DNA from: PKWO01 sp036384915
Lineage (GTDB): Bacteria; Pseudomonadota; Gammaproteobacteria; Burkholderiales; Burkholderiaceae_D
NCBI GenBank assembly: GCA_036384915.1
Contig: DASVLJ010000011.1
Coordinates: 1 to 64,000, forward strand
Direction of reading: 5' to 3'
DNA length: 64,000 bases
In this document: one piece after another, positions 46,630 to 55,154 of the stretch
Layout: each line of letters opens with the position of its first letter
Position numbering within the stretch: the stretch's first letter is position 1
Made by a program: the position numbers and the translations under genes
Notes under the pieces: generated by a model
What the model was told of the DNA's origin: nothing
Database searches by the model: none
Seen by the model: the letters and a program-made list of their open reading frames with translations, nothing else

Positions 46630-48612
46630 TCAAACGGGTACGGCGGCATTGTCGAGCTGCCCGGCGGCACGGCGCTTGCGCGCCAGGCGGTAACGCTTGT
46701 CCGAGGCGGCAAGGAAGCCTCCAAGGGCGATGATGATGCAGCCGCCCCAGATCCAGCTCACGAAAGGCTTGTGCTGCACGCGCACCACCCAGGCGCCGTC
46801 ATTGCCCGGCTCGCCGAGCGAAACATAGAGGTCGCGCGTGAAGCCGCGGTCGATCGCGGCAATGGTCATTTCCATGTGCTGCACGACATAGTCGCGCTTT
46901 TCCGGCGTCATGGTGGTCACGATGCTGCCGTTATGCGTGACTTCGAAGGTGCCGCGCTTGGCCAGGTAATTCGGCCCCTGGATCTTGTCTTCGAAATTGG
47001 TGAAGCGGAAAGTATAGGCGCCGGCACTGGTCGTATCGCCGATGTGCATCGAAACGTCATTCGACACCTCCGTTCCCTTGACCATGGTCACGCCAAGCAC
47101 GAAGATGCCGACGCCCGCATGCGCCACGATCATGCCCCAGTAGCCGCGCGGCTCGCGGCGGACGCGCTGCCACAGCGGCATGGCGTCCGGCGCATGGCGC
47201 AGGCGCTCGATCACGTGCGACACGGTCACCAGCAATATCCAGGCGCTGAAAGCGGCGCCCATCACTGTCATCGGCGAAGGAGCGAACGACAGCGCCCCGA
47301 CACCGGCGAAGACCAGCGTCGCCAGCGCAGGCCAACGCAAGCGCCGCACTACGTCCGCCGTCGAGGCTTCCTTCCAGCGCATGAAGGGACCGACTGCCAA
47401 CAGCAGCAGCACCGGCACCATCAGCGGGACGAACACGGTTTCGAAGTAAGGCGGACCGACCGAAATCTTGCCCATGCCGAGGGCGTCGAGGAACAGCGGA
47501 TACATGGTGCCGAGCAGCACCGTCGCAGCCGCCACCAGCAGCAACACGTTATTCACCAGCAGCAGCGATTCGCGCGACACCAGGGCAAAGCGCCCGCCCA
47601 GGCCGACCTTGGGCGCACGCCATGCGTACAACATGAGCGAGCCGCCGATGACGATGGCGAGGAAGATCAGGATATACAGGCCGCGGCGCGGATCGGTGGC
47701 AAAGGCATGCACCGAAGTCAACACCCCGGAACGGACCAGGAACGTGCCGAGCAACGAAAGCGAAAACGCGATGATCGCCAGCAGCACGGTCCAGTTCTTG
47801 AAGCTGCCGCGCTTTTCCGTCACTGCCAGAGAATGGATCAGTGCCGTGCCGACCAGCCAGGGCATGAAGGAAGCGTTTTCCACGGCATCCCAGAACCACC
47901 AGCCGCCCCAGCCGAGCTCATAGTAAGCCCAGAAGCTGCCCATGAAGATGCCCAGCGTCAGGAACATCCAGGCCACCAGGGTCCAAGGGCGAGACCAGCG
48001 CGCCCATGCGGCGTCGAGCTGCCCGCCCATCAGGGCAGCGATGGCGAAGGCGAAAGCGACCGAAAAGCCGACGTAGCCCATGTAGAGCATGGGCGGGTGC
48101 ACGATCATGCCGAAGTCCTGCAGCAGCGGATTCAAGTCGCGCCCATCCTGTGCGCCGGGCAGCATGCGCTCGAAGGGGTTGGAAGTAAACAGCATGAAAC
48201 ACAGGAAGCCGATGCTGATCAAGCCCATCACGCCCAACACGCGCGCCACGGTTTGCTCCGGCAATTGACGGCTGAACAGGCTGACGGCGAAGGTCCAGAC
48301 CGAGAGCATCTCGACCCACAGCAAGAGCGAACCTTCGTGGCCACCCCAGGTGCCGGCGATACGGTAATACAGCGGCAAGAGCGAGTTCGAGTTGGTCGCC
48401 ACATAAGCGACGGAAAAATCGTTGTTGACGAAGCAGGAAACCAGGCTGGCGAAGGCGATCGTGACGAACACGAACTGGCCGGCGGCGACCGGACGCGCCA
48501 GCGCCATCCAGCGCACGTTGCGCGTAAACGAGCCGGCGATGGGGAAGACCCCCAGCACCAGCGCCATGCACAGTGCCAGCATGACGGAAAAATTGCCGAG
48601 TTCAGGAATCAT
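46630..48612 (-). CDS. ccmF: Haem lyase CcmF
   Basis: 660-residue membrane protein that joins haem to apocytochrome c. The tryptophan-rich haem-handling signature WGGWWFWDAVENASFMPWL is present, along with conserved histidines (GTWGGHEGS and others). About 15 membrane segments. It overlaps ccmE by four bases (ATGA). Confidence 0.96.
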   Translation of the reverse strand: MIPELGNFSVMLALCMALVLGVFPIAGSFTRNVRWMALARPVAAGQFVFVTIAFASLVSCFVNNDFSVAYVATNSNSLLPLYYRIAGTWGGHEGSLLLWVEMLSVWTFAVSLFSRQLPEQTVARVLGVMGLISIGFLCFMLFTSNPFERMLPGAQDGRDLNPLLQDFGMIVHPPMLYMGYVGFSVAFAFAIAALMGGQLDAAWARWSRPWTLVAWMFLTLGIFMGSFWAYYELGWGGWWFWDAVENASFMPWLVGTALIHSLAVTEKRGSFKNWTVLLAIIAFSLSLLGTFLVRSGVLTSVHAFATDPRRGLYILIFLAIVIGGSLMLYAWRAPKVGLGGRFALVSRESLLLVNNVLLLVAAATVLLGTMYPLFLDALGMGKISVGPPYFETVFVPLMVPVLLLLAVGPFMRWKEASTADVVRRLRWPALATLVFAGVGALSFAPSPMTVMGAAFSAWILLVTVSHVIERLRHAPDAMPLWQRVRREPRGYWGMIVAHAGVGIFVLGVTMVKGTEVSNDVSMHIGDTTSAGAYTFRFTNFEDKIQGPNYLAKRGTFEVTHNGSIVTTMTPEKRDYVVQHMEMTIAAIDRGFTRDLYVSLGEPGNDGAWVVRVQHKPFVSWIWGGCIIIALGGFLAASDKRYRLARKRRAAGQLDNAAVPV

Positions 48613-49094
48613 TTGCCGCCTTTCGCCTGGTCGGCCGCCACGGTCGAGCCGAGCTTGGCCGCCGCATCCTTGGCCTCCTGGCCTTTCTTCATGGCATAGG
48701 CGGCATCGGGCGGCATGTAATTTTCATCGTGCTTGGCCAGCACCTGGTCGGCGGTGAAGGCATTGCCCTCCAGCTTGCCCTCGGCCACCACGCCCTTGCC
48801 TTCCTTGAACAGGTCGGGCAGGATGCCGTGATAGGTAACGGGAATCTTGTGCGCCATATCGGTCACGGTGAAGGTCCAGGTCAGGCCGTCGGGCTGGTGC
48901 ACCAGCGTGCCGGCCTCGACCATGCCGCCTATGCGGAAGCTGCGGCCTTGCGGCGCCTCGCCGGCAAGGACCTGGGTCGGGGTGAAGAAGAATACCAGGT
49001 TTTTCTGGAATGCCGAGAGGATGAGCCAGGCTGCGATACCGAGCACGGCGACGCCGCCAGCCACCAGAGTGAAGCGTTTGTGGCGCGCCTTCAT
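48609..49094 (-). CDS. ccmE: Haem chaperone CcmE
   Basis: 161 residues with an N-terminal anchor helix and periplasmic OB-fold domain. The haem-attaching histidine is H122 in AKHDENYMPP. The C-terminal tail is Lys/Ala-rich and flexible. GGAGGAG lies before the ATG at 49094. Overlaps ccmD upstream and ccmF downstream. Confidence 0.95.
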   Translation of the reverse strand: MKARHKRFTLVAGGVAVLGIAAWLILSAFQKNLVFFFTPTQVLAGEAPQGRSFRIGGMVEAGTLVHQPDGLTWTFTVTDMAHKIPVTYHGILPDLFKEGKGVVAEGKLEGNAFTADQVLAKHDENYMPPDAAYAMKKGQEAKDAAAKLGSTVAADQAKGGK

Positions 49095-49279
49095 TTTCTG
49101 CTCCTCCCGCTCCCGGCAACGCGCTGCGCCACGCGCAACTGTTCGATAGCGGCCTTGCGCCGCATGCGCAGGCCGGCCATTTCGCCGAACATGCAGACTG
49201 CCACGACGCCGGCCGAACCCCACACGTAGAGCCCATACCCGCCCATGGCAAAAAATTCCGACCAGCTATTCCAGATCAT
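49091..49279 (-). CDS. ccmD: Haem exporter small subunit CcmD
   Basis: 62-residue single-helix protein (MGGYGLYVWGSAGVVAVCMF) with a basic C-terminus, as expected for CcmD, which ties CcmE to the CcmABC complex. It starts at ATG 49279 in an ATGA overlap with ccmC and ends in an ATGA overlap with ccmE. The small size makes the position in the cluster the main evidence. Confidence 0.9.
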   Translation of the reverse strand: MIWNSWSEFFAMGGYGLYVWGSAGVVAVCMFGEMAGLRMRRKAAIEQLRVAQRVAGSGRSRK

Positions 49280-50058
49280 GCCGACTTCTCCACATACTCC
49301 TTGATCCACTCGGTGTGCCGTTCGCGTTCGAGGATGATACAGCGCAGCCGCGCCAGCACCACGGCGAAGGTATAGGCCCAGAATCCCAGCGTCACCAGCA
49401 GCATGGCCACCAGCATGATGGCCGCCATCGAAGGGGAGCTGCGGAAATTGATCGAGGAACCCTGATGCAAGGTGTTCCACCATTGCACCGAGAAATAGAT
49501 GATGGGAATATTGACCACCCCGACCAGGGCCAGCACGGCACCCGCCTTATCGGCCCGGCGCGCATCGTCGATCGAGGCTTGCAACGCGATAAAGCCGATG
49601 TAGAGGAACAGCAGGATCAGTTCAGACGTCAAACGCGCATCCCACACCCACCAGGTGCCCCAGGTCGGCTTGCCCCAGAGCGAACCGGTCCACAAGGCGA
49701 GGAAGGTGAACATGGCGCCGGTGGGAGCCAGGGCCGTGGCCATCATGGACGACAGCCGCGTATTCAGGATCAGGCCCAAACCCGCCCAGAACGCCATGGC
49801 GACATAGATGACCATCGACATCCAGGCTGCCGGCACATGGAGGAAAATGATGCGATAGGCGTCATGCTGCTGGAAATCGGTGGGTGCCCTCAAAAAGCCG
49901 ACATAAAGGCCGGCAAGCGTGAAGGCAAGGGCGAGCACGGCAAACGGCGGCACCGCCTTCCCTGCCAAAGGGAAAAAGGTCTGCGGCGACGCGAAGTGGA
50001 ACAAATTGAAGCGTCCCGACTGCTGCGTAGGGGCCGCGATGCTTTCTGGACTGGACAC
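49276..50058 (-). CDS. ccmC: Haem-handling protein CcmC
   Basis: 260 residues, six membrane helices, tryptophan-rich loop WGTWWVWDARLTSEL with flanking histidines that position haem for CcmE. GTG 50058 is taken as start, with a GGGTAAG sequence upstream; a TTG ten codons earlier is less likely. A putative FNR site and -10 hexamer lie 80-120 bases upstream, so the ccmC-I part may have its own promoter separate from ccmAB. Confidence 0.94.
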   Translation of the reverse strand: MSSPESIAAPTQQSGRFNLFHFASPQTFFPLAGKAVPPFAVLALAFTLAGLYVGFLRAPTDFQQHDAYRIIFLHVPAAWMSMVIYVAMAFWAGLGLILNTRLSSMMATALAPTGAMFTFLALWTGSLWGKPTWGTWWVWDARLTSELILLFLYIGFIALQASIDDARRADKAGAVLALVGVVNIPIIYFSVQWWNTLHQGSSINFRSSPSMAAIMLVAMLLVTLGFWAYTFAVVLARLRCIILERERHTEWIKEYVEKSA

Positions 50059-50136
50059 TACAATCTTACCCTGTAGAAATATGCACAAATCGTGCGCATT
50101 AAAACATCACTGAAACAGCATGTGCAAGCAGGCGCT

Positions 50137-50177
50137 ATTCTACTCACAAATGCACCCTGCGGCTTGACCAGGATCAA
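50137..50177 (-). promoter_or_regulatory. FNR-type site and -10 before ccmC
   Basis: TTGAC-CAGG-ATCAA (50164-50177) differs from TTGAT-N4-ATCAA at one position. On the minus strand TAGAAT (50142 to 50137) starts 28.5 bases from the site centre, matching a class II FNR promoter within one base. It lies in the 207-base gap between ccmB and ccmC, the only real gap in the ccm cluster. Confidence 0.65.
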
Positions 50178-50265
50178 GTGAATTCCGCTGCGGCAACGGC
50201 AGCATGGCATGGTAAATGAGCAATATCCATTCCAATTGGTATATACACCGTATCAAGCCGCCGGT

Positions 50266-50934
50266 TCACTCCAGGGCGATACGCAAGGCGGTGGACGTGG
50301 CCCAAGGCGTCAGCACCAGGGCAGCGGCCAAGCCGCCGCCCAGCAGCAGGAGGTGGGCGCTGGCCCCTACCCCGCTTGCTTCGGCGCCAACCGCGCCGGC
50401 CCCAAAGATCAATACCGGAATATAAAGCGGCAAGACCAGCAGCGAGACCAAGGCGCCGCCTCCGCGCAAACCCAGGGTAAGGGCCGCGCCGATGGCGCCG
50501 ATCAGGCTCAATACCGGCGTACCGAGCAAGAGGCCGGCCACGAGCACCATGATCGAATCGCCCGGCAAGTCGAACTGGATCGCCAGCAAGGGCGACAGCA
50601 GCACCAGCGGCAGGCCCGACACCAGCCAATGCGCCAACACCTTGCCGATGACGATGATTGACAGCGGCTCGGCCGAGAGCAGCATCTGCTCAAGCGTGCC
50701 GTCGGCGTGGTCGGCTGCGAACAAGCGCCCGAGCGACAGCATGGAGGCCAGCAAGGCGCTGACCCAGAGGATGCCGGGCGCGAGCGTGCGCAACAGATTA
50801 GGTTCCGCGCCCACCCCGAGCGGAAACAGGCTGACCACGATGATGAAGAAAAAGAGCGTGGTGATCACGTCGGCGCGGCGCCGGAATGCCAGCAAGAGGT
50901 CGCGCCGGATCACAGCCAGCAGCGCCCCTAGCAT
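50266..50934 (-). CDS. ccmB: Haem exporter membrane subunit CcmB
   Basis: 222 residues, six membrane helices. Membrane partner of the CcmA ATPase in the CcmABCD complex that releases holo-CcmE. FAADHADGTLEQMLLS and the glycine-rich central region (GAALTLGLRGGGALVSLLVLPLYIPVLIFG) match the family. The start overlaps the ccmA stop by seven bases. Confidence 0.94.
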   Translation of the reverse strand: MLGALLAVIRRDLLLAFRRRADVITTLFFFIIVVSLFPLGVGAEPNLLRTLAPGILWVSALLASMLSLGRLFAADHADGTLEQMLLSAEPLSIIVIGKVLAHWLVSGLPLVLLSPLLAIQFDLPGDSIMVLVAGLLLGTPVLSLIGAIGAALTLGLRGGGALVSLLVLPLYIPVLIFGAGAVGAEASGVGASAHLLLLGGGLAAALVLTPWATSTALRIALE

Positions 50935-51563
50935 GGCTGAGCCTCGCCCAACTGCAAGGTCAGCTTGCGCCCCGATTTCAGGGCGATTTCCTGATGCGTC
51001 GTATAGACCGCGATGCCGCCGCCGGCCAGATGTTCGTCGATCTTATGGCACAACAGCCCGACCGCCTGCACGTCGAGCGCGGTGAAGGGTTCGTCGAGTA
51101 TCCACAGCCGCGGTTCGCGCGCGAGCCAGAGGCGGGCCAGCCCCACGCGCTTGCGCTGCCCTTGCGAAAGCATGCGCAAGGGCAGATGTCCGATCTCGTC
51201 CAGCCCAACCGCGTCCAATGCATCCCAGGCGGCGTGCCGCGTTGCCGGCCGACCCGACAAGCTGGCGCCGGCCTGGAGGTTTTCCCAGGCGGCCAGATCG
51301 TCCTTCACGGCGGCGGCGTGGCCCAGATAGATCAGGTCGGCGCAATAGTCTTCGCGGATCTTGCGGATGTCTTGCCCATTCCACAAAACCTGACCCGCAG
51401 CCGGGTGCGACAAACCGCACAGCAGGCGCAGCAGGCTGGTCTTGCCGGCGCCGTTCGGCCCGGCGACGCGCAAGGCATCCCCGGCCGCGATCTCGAAATT
51501 GATGTCGGTGAATAAATGACGCTCGCCACGCGAGCAAGCCAGTTGTCGGCCCTGTAGAGTCAT
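50928..51563 (-). CDS. ccmA: Haem exporter ATP-binding subunit CcmA
   Basis: 211-residue ABC ATPase: Walker A GPNGAGKTSLLRL, signature LSQGQRKRVGLARL, Walker B LWILDEPF. Drives the CcmABCD complex. GGGAG is seven bases before the ATG at 51563. First gene of the ccm cluster on the minus strand. Confidence 0.95.
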   Translation of the reverse strand: MTLQGRQLACSRGERHLFTDINFEIAAGDALRVAGPNGAGKTSLLRLLCGLSHPAAGQVLWNGQDIRKIREDYCADLIYLGHAAAVKDDLAAWENLQAGASLSGRPATRHAAWDALDAVGLDEIGHLPLRMLSQGQRKRVGLARLWLAREPRLWILDEPFTALDVQAVGLLCHKIDEHLAGGGIAVYTTHQEIALKSGRKLTLQLGEAQPC

Positions 51564-51644
51564 GCGCGTTCTCCCATGGGCCCAAATGGTACAACAAACG
51601 GGCCGGCATCGAGCCAGGAATCGCATGCAGCGTTCTACAGCCGC

Positions 51645-53192
51645 TCAGGAAGCGATCTTGAAAGCCTCTACCGCCTTGGTCAACAACTGCACCTGTTGCT
51701 CCATCCGCTCCATCGATTCCACAGAGCGCCGCACGATTTCCATGCTCTCTTCGCTCATGCGGCGCATTTCATCGATGGCAGCCCCGACTTCGGCAATGCC
51801 CTCGTGCTGTTGACGCCCGGCCCGGTCGATGTCCTGCACGGCATCGACCGCCTGCGCAATGGAAGCAAGCATCTGGCGCATCCCGTCTCCGGCCTGGACG
51901 GCAAACCTGCCGCCGGCCTCGGCCTGTCCCACCGAATCGCCGACCAGGGCCGCGATCTCCTTGGCCGCACCGGCGCTGCGCTGGGCCAAGGCCCTGACCT
52001 CCGCCGCCACCACGGCAAAGCCGCGGCCGCTTTCCCCGGCACGCGCTGCCTCGACAGCCGCATTCAAGGCGAGGATATTGGTCTGGAACGCAATGCCGTC
52101 GATCAAACCGACGATTTCGCCGATCCGGTATGCGCCCGCGCGTATGGACTCCATCGAATCGACCACTTGCCCGACCACCTTGCCGCTGTCGGTGGCAACT
52201 CCGGCCGAGGAAGCAACCAATTTATTCGCTTCATGGGCGCTTTGCCCATTGCGCTCGACCAGTGCCGTGACGTTTTTTACCGACGCCACGATGTTTACAA
52301 CCTCGTCGGCCTGTTGCCCGGCATGACCGGCCAAGTCGCGGCTGTCGTCGGCGACCTCCAGCAAGCCGCGCTGGATCGCTTCGCTGGCTTGACGCACGTT
52401 GCCGACCACGGCAGCCAATCCGACGCTGATACTGTTTATGGCAAGCAAAACCTGCCCGATATCATCACGCCGGTCCACCGCAACCTGGGCCGTCAAATCG
52501 CCGTCGGCCATGCGCTGCGCAGCCGACTTTGCCGCATGCAAAGGAATGGCGACTTCCCGTCGCACCAGCCAGTAAGCCAGACCGCCGGCCGACAGCGCCA
52601 CCAGCAGCGCCAGGAGATACGGCATCCACGCCCCGGCGGCGAGCAAGGTCAACAACTTGAAGCCGGCCAGCGCTACCGCGGCCCCCGCAACGCCCAGCCA
52701 TGCAGCCAGGCGGACGGCCACACCGAGGCTCGCCATGTCGTGCACGCTCAAGCCTACATACAGCGCGCCGATGACCTGCCCGGCGCCATCGCGCATCGGC
52801 TCGTACTTGGTCATGTACTGCTTGCCGAAAATCGTCGCGTAACCGGTATAAGCCCGCCCTGATTGCAGACTGCGGTAGGCCGGATGCGAACGGTCAAGCA
52901 AGGTGCCGACTGCGCGCTTGCCATCAGCCGCCTTGACCGAGGTCGTAATCCGCAGAAAATCCTGCTCCAGCCTCACGAATACCGTCGCACTCGCGCCGGT
53001 TTCGCCTGTGAAGCTGTCGGGGATGGAAAAGTCGAGATTGAGCGGCTTTGTGCCGCAACGCACGGTCGGAACGGCACGGCCGCCGATCTCCACGAGAGAC
53101 GCCGCATCGGCGGAAAATTCACCGTCGAAGCGGCGAAAAAAGTCGGACGACAGATGCTCTACCCTGCCTCGTACGGAAAATAGTCGTTTCAT
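51645..53192 (-). CDS. Methyl-accepting chemotaxis protein with Cache sensor
   Basis: 515 residues. A periplasmic-type Cache domain (about 55-160; FLRITTSVKAADGKRAVGTLLD, RAYTGYATIFGKQYMTKYEPM) is followed by two adjacent membrane helices, a HAMP region and the signalling hairpin with the highly conserved tip GIAFQTNILALNAAVEAARAGESGRGFAVVA. There is no clear helix before the Cache domain, so its topology is unusual or the sensor is cytoplasmic. No cheA or cheW nearby; it is next to a response regulator and an Hpt protein. ATG 53192 is used; an earlier GTG at 53246 is possible. Confidence 0.92.
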   Translation of the reverse strand: MKRLFSVRGRVEHLSSDFFRRFDGEFSADAASLVEIGGRAVPTVRCGTKPLNLDFSIPDSFTGETGASATVFVRLEQDFLRITTSVKAADGKRAVGTLLDRSHPAYRSLQSGRAYTGYATIFGKQYMTKYEPMRDGAGQVIGALYVGLSVHDMASLGVAVRLAAWLGVAGAAVALAGFKLLTLLAAGAWMPYLLALLVALSAGGLAYWLVRREVAIPLHAAKSAAQRMADGDLTAQVAVDRRDDIGQVLLAINSISVGLAAVVGNVRQASEAIQRGLLEVADDSRDLAGHAGQQADEVVNIVASVKNVTALVERNGQSAHEANKLVASSAGVATDSGKVVGQVVDSMESIRAGAYRIGEIVGLIDGIAFQTNILALNAAVEAARAGESGRGFAVVAAEVRALAQRSAGAAKEIAALVGDSVGQAEAGGRFAVQAGDGMRQMLASIAQAVDAVQDIDRAGRQQHEGIAEVGAAIDEMRRMSEESMEIVRRSVESMERMEQQVQLLTKAVEAFKIAS

Positions 53193-53347
53193 GTTGACCG
53201 GTTTGCTGTTTTTCTTCCGTCCTTTTATCGCGTTCTTGCGGAACACTCAAGAAAGAACACCCTGGCAACTTTGACAGGTACACCTCAATAGGGGGCAATA
53301 CATTGCTTCGCAAACAGACTATTTGATACTCCGCTCCCATGTCAACT

Positions 53348-53376
53348 TTGCCGCATCCCGGGCTTCTTTATATAAT
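53348..53376 (+). promoter_or_regulatory. Sigma-70-type promoter of the response regulator gene
   Basis: TTGCCG (53348-53353) and TATAAT (53371-53376) are separated by 17 bases. The expected start of transcription is near 53383, leaving a 17-base leader before the GTG. Confidence 0.75.
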
Positions 53377-53399
53377 CCCGGAGACATTTTCGGAAAAAG

Positions 53400-53780
53400 G
53401 TGCGCGATGTGAACGTCTTGATCATTGACGACAATGAAATGACACGCACGCTGTTGCGCTCCATCCTGAGCGCGGATGGCTATACCGTGGTCGGCGAAGC
53501 GAGCAACAGCAGGAACGGGCTGGAGCAGGCAATGCGCCTGAAGCCGAATGTGGTCTGCCTCGACATCATGATGCCTGACGGCAGCGGCGTGGACTTGCTC
53601 AAGGAAATCAAGAAGGAATTGCCCAAAACCGTGGTCATGATGGTTTCCGCGCAACGCGACGCCGATACCGTCAAGGAATGCCTGGCACATGGCGCAACCG
53701 GTTTCATCCTCAAGCCATTCAATGCGGGGATCGTAACCAAGACAGTCAAGGAAGCGGTTATCCGGGCTGCCATGCCTTGA
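53400..53780 (+). CDS. Single-domain response regulator
   Basis: 126 residues, only a receiver domain: acidic pair D10/D11, phospho-acceptor D55 in CLDIMMPDG, threonine/serine switch in VSAQ, and conserved lysine in FILKPF. CheY-like in size and therefore an output through protein contact or a phosphorelay step. The GTG at 53400 fits the promoter and a GGA sequence upstream. Four bases separate its stop from the convergent Hpt gene. No kinase is encoded nearby. Confidence 0.9.
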   Translation: MRDVNVLIIDDNEMTRTLLRSILSADGYTVVGEASNSRNGLEQAMRLKPNVVCLDIMMPDGSGVDLLKEIKKELPKTVVMMVSAQRDADTVKECLAHGATGFILKPFNAGIVTKTVKEAVIRAAMP

Positions 53781-53784
53781 GCTA

Positions 53785-54144
53785 CTAACGCAGGCCCGCC
53801 GCAAATCTCTCCAGTTCTTCGCGTATCCGCGCCACCTGCGGTTCGAGTTCGTCGAGCGTTTGTTCGTTCAAGGCCGCCAGAGGGTCGCGGCCGGCCGCTT
53901 CGAGCTCGATCAATTGCCGCAGCAAATTGTCGGCGCCAGTCGGACCAACCGTCCCCTTCAAGGCATGGGCACTGAAAACCAGGTGCGCCCGGTCTCCCCG
54001 GATCAGCGCTTCGCGCATCCCGGCCAGTTTTTCCGCCGTATCGCGGCTGAAGATATCGACCAGCAGCATGAAGGTATTGCGGTCGCCACCCACACTCTGG
54101 AGCAAGATATCTGGCCGGCAATGGCGATATTGGGCTTCGCTCAT
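53785..54144 (-). CDS. Histidine phosphotransfer (Hpt) domain protein
   Basis: 119 residues, a stand-alone Hpt helical domain with H60 in SAHALKGTVGPTGA as the phosphorylation site. It passes phosphoryl groups between receivers in a phosphorelay. Start at ATG 54144. Convergent with the single-domain response regulator; the pair looks like two parts of one relay whose hybrid kinase is elsewhere. Confidence 0.88.
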   Translation of the reverse strand: MSEAQYRHCRPDILLQSVGGDRNTFMLLVDIFSRDTAEKLAGMREALIRGDRAHLVFSAHALKGTVGPTGADNLLRQLIELEAAGRDPLAALNEQTLDELEPQVARIREELERFAAGLR

Positions 54145-54278
54145 GGAATTTTCGGTCGCGGGAAGAGTGCAGTTAACCCGATTCACGGCATGGCGTCAAG
54201 GGCGGCAGATGAGCCTGTGCTACGCTGTCGCAAGTCGATTCCATATTCGAGTCCATATCACCCTCATACGCCACCTTC

Positions 54279-55154
54279 ATGCCGCAATATTCCTATCGCT
54301 TGCTCAACGTCTTCGCCGAGTCGACTTTCGGCGGCAATCCTCTGTGCGTATTCGAGGACGGCACCGGGTTGGATGACCAAACCATGTTGAGCCTGGCGCG
54401 CCAATTCAACCTCTCCGAAACGGCGTTCTTGTTCCCGAACGGTGATGCGGACGACGGTGCCGATGCCTCCTTGCGCATCTTCACGCCGACAGGCGAACTG
54501 CCCTTCGCCGGGCACCCCAGCATCGGTTCCGCCCATGTCGTGCGGCAAATGCTCAAGCGCGACAGCATCAGGCTCCATACCAGGGTGGGCAACGTACCGC
54601 TCTCGTTCGAGAATCCGCAATGGCGCCTGACGGCACCGCGCGCGGCGGACGAAGCCCTGATGCGGCGCTGCGAAGTGGAAACAGCCGAACTGTGCCGCAT
54701 GCTCGGCCTCGGCCTTGATGAGGTCGCCTCCGCGCCGCTGTGGATCGACACGGGGTCGGAGCAATTGCTGCTGCCCCTGCGCTCGGCGGAAGCCGTGCAT
54801 GGGGCGCGGCCGGAAGCCGGCTTTGCCCAAGACTGGCCGGCCAATCGCCTGGGACGCCGGAACGTATTCCTGTTCGCGGTGAGCAAACAGGCTGAGGGCG
54901 CCGACACGGTCAAGGCGCGCTATTTCTTCAAGTCGGCCAACGGCGTCGGCGAAGATCCCGGCACGGGCTCAGCCTGCATCAACCTCGGCGCATGGTTCTA
55001 CATGCAGGTCTTGCCGATCGCGCGGCAGGTGGAGGTGGCGCAGGGCGTCGAAATCGATCGCCCCTGCCATATCCTGCTCGACGTCTCCGCACAGGGGCTG
55101 ATCCACATAGGCGGCCGGGTAGTCGAACTGGGGCGTGGCCACATCGATCTATGA
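54279..55154 (+). CDS. PhzF-family isomerase-like protein
   Basis: 291 residues, two-domain diaminopimelate-epimerase-like fold. The catalytic acid E47 is in NLSETAF, and GELPFAGHPSIGSAHV and GEDPGTGSACINLG are the family signatures. PhzF relatives isomerise small amino or hydroxy acids; this is not a phenazine operon, so the substrate is unknown. The stop overlaps the next gene's ATG. Confidence 0.9.
   Translation: MPQYSYRLLNVFAESTFGGNPLCVFEDGTGLDDQTMLSLARQFNLSETAFLFPNGDADDGADASLRIFTPTGELPFAGHPSIGSAHVVRQMLKRDSIRLHTRVGNVPLSFENPQWRLTAPRAADEALMRRCEVETAELCRMLGLGLDEVASAPLWIDTGSEQLLLPLRSAEAVHGARPEAGFAQDWPANRLGRRNVFLFAVSKQAEGADTVKARYFFKSANGVGEDPGTGSACINLGAWFYMQVLPIARQVEVAQGVEIDRPCHILLDVSAQGLIHIGGRVVELGRGHIDL

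Noticed and set aside
46435..48699. A 754-codon plus-strand frame across ccmF and ccmG
   Set aside because: A histidine/glutamine/arginine-rich shadow of the ccm genes, with no domain.
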